Assembly: GCA_019243595.1 (NCBI GenBank)
Contig: JAFAUA010000567.1
Span: 1 to 5,168 of the forward strand
Length of the DNA stretch: 5,168 nt
Source: Acidimicrobiia bacterium
GTDB lineage: Bacteria > Actinomycetota > Acidimicrobiia > Acidimicrobiales > AC-14
Direction: 5' to 3'
The notes below the pieces were generated by a model. The model saw only the letters and a list, made by a program, of their open reading frames with translations. It searched no databases and was not told the origin of the DNA. Shown in pieces: positions 1 to 4,989 of the stretch. Position 1 is the stretch's first letter. Each line of letters starts with the position of its first letter. The translations under genes and the position numbers were made by a program.

Positions 1-274
1 GGTGGTGTTCGAGGCCGGCTCGAACCGCGTGGCCATGGCGATCGGCGCGCTGTTCTTCACCACGGGTGTCTGCTCGGCCCTCGGCGCCGGCCTCACCCTG
101 TCCTCTCACACGTGGTACCCGGCGTATCGCTCGATGAGCGACCAGGCAATGGGCGGCGTGATCATGTGGGCGGTCGTCGGTACGGCGTACTTGATCGGCG
201 CCGTCGTCCTGTTCTTCGGCTGGCTCGCCGATCTCGAACGCTCGTCTCCTGGGGAGCTGGTGACGTCGGCATGA
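1..274 (+). CDS. ctaG: CtaG-like cytochrome c oxidase assembly protein, C-terminal part (5'-truncated by window)
   Basis: Only the last ~90 residues are present; the reading frame is open to the window edge, so the true start lies upstream. Two hydrophobic segments are visible, roughly residues 8-33 and 50-74 of the visible part, separated by a loop with the sequence WYPAYRSMSDQAMGGVIMW. The DQxxGGxIMW pattern followed by a final membrane helix and a short polar tail (WLADLERSS) is typical of the C-terminus of the caa3_CtaG family. These are integral membrane proteins needed for assembly or copper loading of heme-copper oxidases. The gene ends 11 nt before the preferred start of the following cytochrome c gene, and its stop overlaps an alternative ATG (ATGA at 271-274), so the two are probably cotranscribed. 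A cytochrome c and cytochrome b follow, which fits a respiratory chain operon. The family call rests on the C-terminus alone. Confidence 0.8.
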   Translation, partial: VVFEAGSNRVAMAIGALFFTTGVCSALGAGLTLSSHTWYPAYRSMSDQAMGGVIMWAVVGTAYLIGAVVLFFGWLADLERSSPGELVTSA

Positions 275-279
275 AGGAG
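274..279 (+). promoter_or_regulatory. Ribosome binding site for the cytochrome c gene
   Basis: AAGGAG lies 6 nt before the ATG at 286. This decides between two in-frame starts. The ATG at 271 overlaps the ctaG stop, but its nearest purine-rich stretch (GGGGAG, 251-256) is 14 nt away, too far for good initiation. Confidence 0.7.
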
Positions 280-285
280 CACCGA

Positions 286-669
286 ATGCGCTTCGCACTC
301 GCGGGGATCGTCGTTGCGACCGTGCTTGCGGTCGCCGCCTGCAGCAACGAGGGCGGTGCCGTGCAGTCGGGCTCGCGCGTGGTCCGCGGCGCCAGCCCCG
401 AGGCCGGCAAGGCGCAGATCGTCCGCTACGGCTGCGGCGCGTGCCACACGATTCCCGGGGTCAAGGAAGCCAAGGGGCTCGTGGGCCCGCCGCTCATCCA
501 CTTCGGCAAGCGGGGCACCATCGCCGGCTTCTGGTCGAACACACCCGATCACCTCACCGACTGGATCCAGGATCCGCAGCACATGCTCCCGGGTAACGAC
601 ATGCCGACACTGGGCGTGACGCGCAACGAGGCGCGCAACATCACCGCCTACCTAGAGAGCCTGCAGTAG
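286..669 (+). CDS. Lipoprotein monoheme c-type cytochrome
   Basis: A 127-residue protein. Residues 1-18 form a short signal peptide ending in a lipobox (VAAC, Cys19), so the mature protein is probably lipid-anchored on the outer face of the membrane. One heme c site, CGACH (Cys50, Cys53, His54), is present. The likely distal heme ligand is Met106 in GNDMPTLG, a classic class I cytochrome c Met loop. The C-terminal stretch (EARNITAYLESLQ) is the usual final helix of such domains. It probably shuttles electrons between the cytochrome bc complex and the terminal oxidase, because it sits between ctaG and qcrB. Its stop codon shares one base with the GTG start of qcrB. Actinobacterial bc complexes usually carry a larger diheme QcrC; this small monoheme protein is either an additional carrier or a different arrangement. 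The start at 286 is chosen on the ribosome binding site and signal peptide length; 271 would add five residues. Confidence 0.92.
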   Translation: MRFALAGIVVATVLAVAACSNEGGAVQSGSRVVRGASPEAGKAQIVRYGCGACHTIPGVKEAKGLVGPPLIHFGKRGTIAGFWSNTPDHLTDWIQDPQHMLPGNDMPTLGVTRNEARNITAYLESLQ

Positions 670-2222
670 TGGTCGTTCGCCGACCGTCCGGGCCGCGCCG
701 GCCCGGAGTCGTCTACCGACTCGGGCGCTGGGTCGACGAGCGCGTCGGCGCGGCCCACTTCGCGCGCACGGCTCTCGACAAGATCTTTCCGGACCACTGG
801 TCGTTCATGCTCGGCGAGATCGCCATGTACTGCCTGCTGGTGCTGATCCTCACCGGGATCTACCTGACGTTCTTCTTCCAGGCCAGCGCCCAGGAGGTCG
901 TGTACCACGGCAGCTACGGGCCCCTTCGCGGCGTCCGCATGTCCGAGGCCTACCACTCGACGATCCGCCTGAGCTTCGACGTGCGGGCCGGTCTGGTGTT
1001 CCGCCAGATCCACCACTGGGCCGCGCTGCTCTTCATCGCCTCCATCGTCGCCCACCTCTGCCGCATCTTCTTCACCGGCGCCTTCCGGCGCCCGCGAGAG
1101 CTGAATTGGATCGTGGGTGTGTCCCTGCTGCTGATGGCGATCGCCAACGGCTTCACCGGCTACTCGTTGCCCGACGACCTGCTGTCGGGCACCGGCTTAC
1201 GGATCGCCTACTCGATCGTGCTCTCGGTCCCCTTCCTCGGCACGTGGCTGGCGTTCCTGTTCTTCGGCGGCGAGTTCCCCGCCCAGGCGCTCGAGCCGCG
1301 GCTGTTCATCCTCCACGTGCTGCTCGTGCCGGCGGTGATCATCGCCCTGCTCACCGCCCACCTGGCGATTCTGTGGCGACAGAAGCACACCCAGTTCACG
1401 GGCCCGGGTCGCACCGAGCGCAACGTCGTCGGCTCGTTCCTGTGGCCCACCTACACGCTGCGCTCCATCGGGCTGTTCGCCGCCGTGGCGGCCGTGCTCA
1501 GCGCCCTCGGCGGTCTGGCCCAGATCAACCCGGTGTGGCTCTACGGGCCGTTCAAGGCGGCGGCGGTGTCGACCGCCGCGCAGCCCGACTGGTACGTCGG
1601 CTGGCTGGAGGGTGCTCTGCGGGTGGCTGGTCCGTGGCGGGTCCACATCTTCGGCTACACGATCTCCGAACTGTTCTGGCCCGGGATCTTGCTACCGGGG
1701 ATCACCTTCGGGCTTCTCTACATGTGGCCGTTCCTGGAGGCTCGCATCACCGGCGACCACCTCGAGCACCATCTGCTCGACAGCCCCCGCGAGCGGCCGA
1801 TGCGAACGGCTATTGGTGTCGGCGTCCTGACCTTCTACATCGTGCTCGTCGTGGCCGGAGCGCAGGACATCATCGCCCAGAAGCTCGGGGTCGGGATCCC
1901 GGCGGTGACCAACACCTTGCGGGTGCTGTTGCTCACGCTGCCGCTCCTGGTCGCGTTCTTCACGTGGCGCACCTGCCACGATCTCCAAGTCAAGGGCGCT
2001 CGCGAGGAGGAGTACCCCCGTCCCTATCCCAAGGCGCGCACCCCGTTCGAGGTCACCGACGAAGCGTCGGGCCCATCGTCCGGCGCCGAGGTGGAGCGCC
2101 AGCGGTCCGCCGTCGTGCGGGGCCTGGCGGCTCTCGGAGCGGGAGCGGCGGCCGTGGGCGGGTTCGTCATCGGCCGGCGCCGCACGAAGAAGATCGTCTT
2201 CGAGGCGACGAAGAAGAAGTAG
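669..2222 (+). CDS. qcrB: Cytochrome b subunit of the cytochrome bc (quinol:cytochrome c) complex
   Basis: A 517-residue polytopic membrane protein, the quinol-oxidising core of complex III. Heme-ligating histidine pairs are visible in two helices: His115 (within QIHHW) with His129 (AHLCRIFF), 14 apart, and His216 (LFILHV) with His231 (LLTAHL), 15 apart as in b6-type proteins. The quinol-site motif normally read as PEWY appears as PDWY (306-309, in QPDWYVGWLEGALR), the form I know from actinobacterial QcrB. Both the b6-like N-terminal half and the subunit IV-like C-terminal half are in one chain. TGDHLEHHLLDSPRERP (361-377) is the typical His-rich loop after the third-last helix group. After about residue 440 comes a charged tail, then an extra Ala/Gly-rich hydrophobic stretch (481-502) and a Lys-rich end. 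It starts with GTG, one base overlapping the previous stop, with only a weak upstream purine stretch (AGAGAG, 655-660), suggesting translational coupling. No Rieske gene is in view; it would be expected upstream. Confidence 0.97.
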   Translation: MVVRRPSGPRRPGVVYRLGRWVDERVGAAHFARTALDKIFPDHWSFMLGEIAMYCLLVLILTGIYLTFFFQASAQEVVYHGSYGPLRGVRMSEAYHSTIRLSFDVRAGLVFRQIHHWAALLFIASIVAHLCRIFFTGAFRRPRELNWIVGVSLLLMAIANGFTGYSLPDDLLSGTGLRIAYSIVLSVPFLGTWLAFLFFGGEFPAQALEPRLFILHVLLVPAVIIALLTAHLAILWRQKHTQFTGPGRTERNVVGSFLWPTYTLRSIGLFAAVAAVLSALGGLAQINPVWLYGPFKAAAVSTAAQPDWYVGWLEGALRVAGPWRVHIFGYTISELFWPGILLPGITFGLLYMWPFLEARITGDHLEHHLLDSPRERPMRTAIGVGVLTFYIVLVVAGAQDIIAQKLGVGIPAVTNTLRVLLLTLPLLVAFFTWRTCHDLQVKGAREEEYPRPYPKARTPFEVTDEASGPSSGAEVERQRSAVVRGLAALGAGAAAVGGFVIGRRRTKKIVFEATKKK

Positions 2223-2259
2223 CCGCCGTCAGACCTGGGCGGCGAGCTCCATCAGCTCG
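2222..2259. terminator. Possible bidirectional termination structure between qcrB and clpP
   Basis: The two convergent genes end 6 nt apart. GCCGCC (2222-2227) can pair with GGCGGC (2238-2243) across a 10-nt loop, and CGAGCT (2243-2248) with AGCTCG (2254-2259) across a 5-nt loop. There is no T-tract on either side, and most of the sequence is also the end of clpP coding, where the ELMEL repeat alone could explain the second stem. This is a weak call. Confidence 0.25.
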
Positions 2260-2852
2260 GCGGACACACCCCGGCGGGGAGCGATGACAACGTCGACGAT
2301 GCCGTAGGCCTTCGCCTCCTCGGCGGTCATGTAGTAGTCCCGATCCAGGTCACGCTCGACTTCCTCGATCGACTTCCCGGTGTGATGGGCGATGATCGTG
2401 GCCATCCGCTTGGTTGTGGCCAGCACCTCGCGCAGCTGAATCTCCATGTCGGTCGGCGCCCCACGGCTGCCGGCCGAGCCCTGGTGGATCATGATCTTGG
2501 CGCTGGGAAGGGCCAGCCGCTTCCCCTTGGCACCGCCGGCCAGGATCATGGCCGCCGCCGACATGCCCATCCCGATGCAGATCGTCGACACCTCCGGGCG
2601 CACGTGCTGGATGACGTCGTAGATCGCCATCCCGGCGTACGCCATGCCGCCCGGGGAGTTGATGTAGAGGTTGATGTCCTTCTCGGGGTCCTGGGCCTCG
2701 AGGTACAGGATCTGGGCGACGATGAGGTTGGCGATCTGGTCGTCGACCTCCTGGCCGAGGAACACGATGCGCTCCTTGAGAAGCATCGAGTAGATGTCGA
2801 AGGCCCGCTCGCCGCGAGCCGACTGCTCCAGGACCGTGGGGATTACGCTCAT
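2229..2852 (-). CDS. clpP: ATP-dependent Clp protease proteolytic subunit, catalytically intact
   Basis: A 207-residue serine peptidase that assembles into the two-ring ClpP barrel and degrades proteins fed by ClpX, ClpA or ClpC unfoldases in the cytoplasm. With the start at 2852 the protein opens [20 protein letters not shown], the conserved ClpP N-terminus with axial-loop region. The SPGG motif (INSPGG) is present. The catalytic triad is Ser98 (in [13 protein letters not shown]), His123 (KIMIHQ) and Asp172 (DLDRDYYM). The nucleophile context MGMS replaces the commoner QAAS but keeps the serine. Length and sequence match the family throughout. The ATG at 2850-2852 is preferred over the in-frame ATG at 2865-2867, because the latter overlaps a strong ribosome binding site placed exactly for the former. 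The gene stands alone on this strand in view: no second active clpP or clpX follows, and it converges on qcrB. It is divergent from an operon that encodes a helix-turn-helix protein and a degenerate ClpP paralogue. Confidence 0.97.
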   Translation of the reverse strand: MSVIPTVLEQSARGERAFDIYSMLLKERIVFLGQEVDDQIANLIVAQILYLEAQDPEKDINLYINSPGGMAYAGMAIYDVIQHVRPEVSTICIGMGMSAAAMILAGGAKGKRLALPSAKIMIHQGSAGSRGAPTDMEIQLREVLATTKRMATIIAHHTGKSIEEVERDLDRDYYMTAEEAKAYGIVDVVIAPRRGVSAELMELAAQV

Positions 2853-2929
2853 GTCTCTGACCTCCATCGCTGCGATCTCATACTCGGTATATCATTTCAG
2901 AGATAGCACATTTGAGATAAGTAGTTGAA
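2853..2929. promoter_or_regulatory. Divergent promoter/operator region between clpP and the HTH operon
   Basis: This is the only clearly AT-rich stretch in the window, notably 2875-2929, and it must drive both clpP (leftward) and the HTH operon (rightward). On the minus strand TATACC (2886-2891) is a plausible -10 for clpP, giving a leader of about 27 nt; no convincing -35 goes with it. For the rightward operon no clear hexamers were found. Short half-site-like repeats occur: TCTCTGA (2854-2860) is the inverse of TCAGAGA (2897-2903), ATCTCA (2875-2880) is the inverse of TGAGAT (2913-2918), and GAGATA is directly repeated at 2900 and 2914. They could be operator half-sites for the adjacent HTH protein; this is inference. 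Confidence 0.5.
2860..2865 (-). promoter_or_regulatory. Ribosome binding site setting the clpP start
   Basis: Read on the minus strand, GGAGGT lies 7 nt before the ATG at 2852. It overlaps the other candidate ATG (2865-2867), which argues that the longer form is not the real start. Confidence 0.75.
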
Positions 2930-3190
2930 GTGACAGCGCGTAAGCACGATCCCCTCTTCCCCGGCTTCAAAGAGATGGCCGCCCGCCGCGAGCGGATGGT
3001 CGAGGACCTCGTCGGTCTCCGCCTCGAGCTGCGGCTTTCGCAGACCGAGGTGGCGGCCCGTATGGGAACCTCGCAGTCGGCGGTGGCCCGTCTTGAATCG
3101 GGCGAGGCCGACGTTCGCCTGTCGACGCTCGAGCGCTACGCCGCCGCCCTGGGCCGGGTGCTCGACGTTCGCTTGGAGGGGCCGCGGTGA
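2930..3190 (+). CDS. XRE-family helix-turn-helix DNA-binding protein
   Basis: An 86-residue, highly charged protein. After an N-terminal segment (KHDPLFPGFKEMAARRERM), residues about 26-80 form a Cro/C1-type HTH domain: LRLSQTEVAARMGTSQSAVARLESG holds the scaffold helix (about 37-46) and recognition helix (about 47-57), followed by LSTLERYAAALG. The domain resembles HigA-type antitoxins and single-domain XRE regulators. No HigB-like toxin is adjacent; the next gene encodes a ClpP-fold protein, overlapping by 4 nt (GTGA at 3187-3190). Together with the divergent clpP this suggests autoregulation and/or clpP control, comparable in role (not shown to be homologous) to ClgR/PopR, XRE-type regulators of actinobacterial clp genes. 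The frame is closed by a TAA at 2918-2920, so GTG at 2930 is the first possible start. It lacks a good ribosome binding site and may be leaderless or have a very short leader. A start at ATG 2975 would still leave the HTH intact. Confidence 0.88.
   Translation: MTARKHDPLFPGFKEMAARRERMVEDLVGLRLELRLSQTEVAARMGTSQSAVARLESGEADVRLSTLERYAAALGRVLDVRLEGPR
3175..3179 (+). promoter_or_regulatory. Ribosome binding site for the ClpP-like gene, inside the HTH gene
   Basis: GGAGG lies within the last codons of the HTH gene, 7 nt before the GTG at 3187. This supports that start and translational coupling of the two genes. Confidence 0.75.
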
Positions 3191-3720
3191 GGTCGCCGGA
3201 GGACGTGCTGCGGGCCCAGCTGTTCGCCCGGCGCATCGTGTCGCTCCGTGGCGCGCTCGACGACGGCAGTGCCGGCGACGTGGCCGCTCAGCTGATGACC
3301 CTCGACGCCTCCGGCGACGACCCCATCCAGCTCCACGTCGACAGCCCCGGCGGTCCGCTCGAGCCGGCGTTCGTCCTGATCGACACGATCGGGCTGCTCG
3401 GCGTGCCGGTCCACGCCGTGTGCATCGGCCGAGCGGAAGGTGCGGCCGTCGGCGTGTTCGCGGCCGCTGAGCAACGGCGCGCTGCGCCTCACTCCCGATT
3501 CCGCCTCTCCCAACCCGACGAGAAGGTCGCGGGTGTGGCCCGCGACATCGAGACGTGGATGGTCCACAAGCAGCGCATGCTCGACGACTTCCACCGCCAC
3601 CTGGCCGCCGCCACCGGGCGACCGTTCGAGCAGGTGGAGGCGGACACGACCGCAGGCCGCTTTCTCGACGCCGACGAGGCCGTCGCCTATGGCCTCGTGC
3701 ACGAGATCTGGCGCCGATGA
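3187..3720 (+). CDS. ClpP-like protein lacking the whole catalytic triad (ClpR-type pseudopeptidase)
   Basis: A 177-residue protein with a clear ClpP fold signature: FARRIVSLRG aligns with KERIVFLG of the neighbouring ClpP, IQLHVDSPGG with [17 protein letters not shown] with VSTICIG, and DADEAVAYGLVHEI with [14 protein letters not shown]. The alignment places Gly85 (CIGRAEGAAVG) at the nucleophilic serine, Ser108 (SRFRLSQP) at the catalytic histidine, and Gly157 (TTAGRFL) at the catalytic aspartate. All three are lost, while the SPGG strand and the helical handle region (about 112-150) are kept. The protein also starts about 18 residues later than ClpP, so the axial-loop segment is missing, and the turn between the nucleophile and histidine positions is two residues shorter. 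The frame is intact with normal codon use, so this looks like a maintained pseudoenzyme rather than a decaying gene. It overlaps the HTH gene (GTGA) and the dipeptidase gene (ATGA). A structural or regulatory subunit for ClpP is plausible but unproven. Confidence 0.9.
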   Translation: MRSPEDVLRAQLFARRIVSLRGALDDGSAGDVAAQLMTLDASGDDPIQLHVDSPGGPLEPAFVLIDTIGLLGVPVHAVCIGRAEGAAVGVFAAAEQRRAAPHSRFRLSQPDEKVAGVARDIETWMVHKQRMLDDFHRHLAAATGRPFEQVEADTTAGRFLDADEAVAYGLVHEIWRR

Positions 3721-4706
3721 GCACCGCGCTCGTCGTCGACACCCATACGCACACGACGACGATGCTGCCGAGGGTGGCGGCCGCCGCCTACCACAGCGTG
3801 CTGCGCGGCCGGCCGCCCGACGTGGGGCTCGGGGATGTCCGTGAGGGCGGCGTGGATGCCGTCGTCGCCAAGGCCGTCGGCGACCCGATCGTCACCCGCT
3901 GGCATCTGCGCTCGCCGTTCCAAGCCGTGCAGAACCAGCTTTCGGCGATCGAGGACGAGGCGGTGCAAGCCAGTGCCCGACTGGTCGACTCGGCCGCGAC
4001 CGTCCGAGCTACTGCAGCAGACGGTCAGCTCGCCCTGCTGCTCGGCCTCGAGGGTGCCGACTGCGTCGGCGAAGACCTGGGACTGCTGGCGCAGCTCGCC
4101 GCCGAAGGTGTGCGCGTCATCGTCCCGGTGCATCTCGGCGACAACCAGATCGGCACCACTTGCCTGCCGTGGCAGAACTACGTCGGTCCCTTGCCGGTCA
4201 GACGGCAGACCGTCGGACTCACCGACTTCGGTGCCGAGTTCGTCGTCACCGCCAACCGTCTCGGGGTCGTCATCGACGGTTCCCACGCCGACGAGCCGAC
4301 GCTGCTAGGGATAATCGAGCACAGCTCTGCGCCGGTCATCTGCTCGCATGCGGGTGCCCGAGCCGTCTCGTCGTTCGACCGCTATCTCAGCGACGCCGCG
4401 ATTAGGGCGGTGGCCGGTACCGGCGGCGTCATCGGCTTGTGGCCGTACTTCATGCGGGGCAAGGGGACGCCCACCCTCGACGCCGTCGCCGCCCACGCCC
4501 GCCACATCGCCGACCTGGTCGGGGCCGAGCATCTCTGCCTCGGCACCGACATGAACGGTGTGCCCGGCCTGGCCGACGGCTACCGCAGCGAGAAAGACGT
4601 GCCCCTGATCGCCAAGGCGCTGTCGGCCGCTGGGCTCTCCGAGCCCGAGGTCGACGGCATCATGGGCGGGAACTTCCTCCGCGTCCTGGAGGCGGTGGCC
4701 GGCTAG
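3717..4706 (+). CDS. M19-family (renal dipeptidase-like) metallopeptidase
   Basis: A 329-residue protein of the membrane/renal dipeptidase family, zinc enzymes of the amidohydrolase TIM-barrel superfamily that cleave dipeptides. Recognisable metal-site elements in order are: VVDTHTHT with His10 and His12 near the N-terminus, Glu112 in GLEGAD (the bridging acid position), His190 in VVIDGSHAD, His211 in ICSHAGAR (Arg214 in the expected substrate-binding position), and Asp278 in CLGTDMNGV. The ending GGNFLRVLEAV is typical of the family. Length is normal. One oddity: the first ligand pair in M19 is normally HxD, and here it reads HxH. No signal peptide is seen, so the enzyme is probably cytoplasmic. 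The ATG overlaps the preceding stop as ATGA (3717-3720) without a clear ribosome binding site, implying translational coupling to the ClpP-like gene. A role in clearing dipeptides from proteolysis is attractive but inferred. Other small amide or dipeptide-like substrates are possible. Confidence 0.93.
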   Translation: MSTALVVDTHTHTTTMLPRVAAAAYHSVLRGRPPDVGLGDVREGGVDAVVAKAVGDPIVTRWHLRSPFQAVQNQLSAIEDEAVQASARLVDSAATVRATAADGQLALLLGLEGADCVGEDLGLLAQLAAEGVRVIVPVHLGDNQIGTTCLPWQNYVGPLPVRRQTVGLTDFGAEFVVTANRLGVVIDGSHADEPTLLGIIEHSSAPVICSHAGARAVSSFDRYLSDAAIRAVAGTGGVIGLWPYFMRGKGTPTLDAVAAHARHIADLVGAEHLCLGTDMNGVPGLADGYRSEKDVPLIAKALSAAGLSEPEVDGIMGGNFLRVLEAVAG

Positions 4707-4711
4707 CCGGC
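4698..4711. terminator. Perfect 14-bp palindrome containing both convergent stop codons
   Basis: GCCGGCTAGCCGGC is a perfect palindrome centred on 4704/4705. It can form a hairpin with a 5-bp G/C stem and a CTAG loop in transcripts from either strand. The stop codons of the dipeptidase gene (4704-4706) and the minus-strand gene (4703-4705) both lie in the centre, so both proteins end Ala-Gly-stop. No T-tract follows, so it would be an atypical bidirectional terminator. Confidence 0.45.
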
Positions 4712-4987
4712 GAAGTGGCTGACGAGGCGGTCGGCGTACCAGTCCTCCCAGCGGTCGCTTGAGACACCGGCCGTGTAGTCCTTGTCGAGCTGCACGAGCA
4801 TCCATGTGAGCTCGCTCCGCACCGGCGCCGCGCCCAGGAGGTCGGGCAGCTCGGAGTGGTTGACGAGCCAGTCCGAGTACCAGGTCGCCCAGTCGTCATC
4901 GGCGCCCTCGGTGATGCGGAACACCTGATGGTGGGTCTCGCCCGCCTCGTGCAGCAGGGCGCTCACCTTCTCGGTTCGGTCGTCCAT
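4703..4987 (-). CDS. Small Trp-rich protein with a duplicated WxxWYxDxLV motif, function unknown
   Basis: A 94-residue acidic protein with no signal peptide or membrane segment, probably cytoplasmic. The motif WxxWYxDxLV occurs twice, at 33-42 (WATWYSDWLV) and 80-89 (WEDWYADRLV). Between them is a predicted helical segment (LPDLLGAAPVRSELTWMLVQLDKDYT). The N-terminus (TEKVSALLHEAGETHHQVF) also looks helical. It resembles conserved hypothetical proteins I have seen in actinobacteria, but I can name no function. The start at 4987 is chosen because a GGAGG on the minus strand lies 9 nt upstream. An ATG two codons earlier (4991-4993) overlaps the stop of the upstream membrane protein gene as ATGA and is a real alternative, though its ribosome binding site is only 3 nt away. 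Its 3' end is interlocked with that of the dipeptidase gene. Confidence 0.8.
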   Translation of the reverse strand: MDDRTEKVSALLHEAGETHHQVFRITEGADDDWATWYSDWLVNHSELPDLLGAAPVRSELTWMLVQLDKDYTAGVSSDRWEDWYADRLVSHFAG

Positions 4988-4989
4988 CG

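Noticed and set aside
112..285. Longer N-terminus for the cytochrome c protein
   Set aside because: The extension runs out of frame through ctaG; the signal peptide and lipobox fit the start at 286.
1106..2287. Long plus-strand open frame overlapping qcrB and the end of clpP
   Set aside because: It is the +1 shadow of qcrB with Arg/His/Ala-rich composition and no domain; the qcrB frame is conserved throughout.
2865..2867. Upstream ATG as the clpP start
   Set aside because: It overlaps the strong GGAGGT that is correctly spaced for the ATG at 2850-2852, and the shorter protein matches the normal ClpP N-terminus.
2930..3720. HTH and next gene as a HigBA-type toxin-antitoxin pair
   Set aside because: The HTH resembles HigA, but the partner is a ClpP-fold protein, not a RelE/HigB-type nuclease, and no other small toxin-like gene is adjacent.
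3187..3720. ClpP-like gene as a decaying pseudogene
   Set aside because: The frame is intact with good ribosome binding site, normal codon bias and coupled overlaps at both ends; only the catalytic residues are changed.
2897..3754. Long minus-strand open frame opposite the HTH and ClpP-like genes
   Set aside because: Arg/Pro/Gly-rich low-complexity translation typical of the antisense of GC-rich genes; both plus-strand genes there have recognisable domains and coupled starts.
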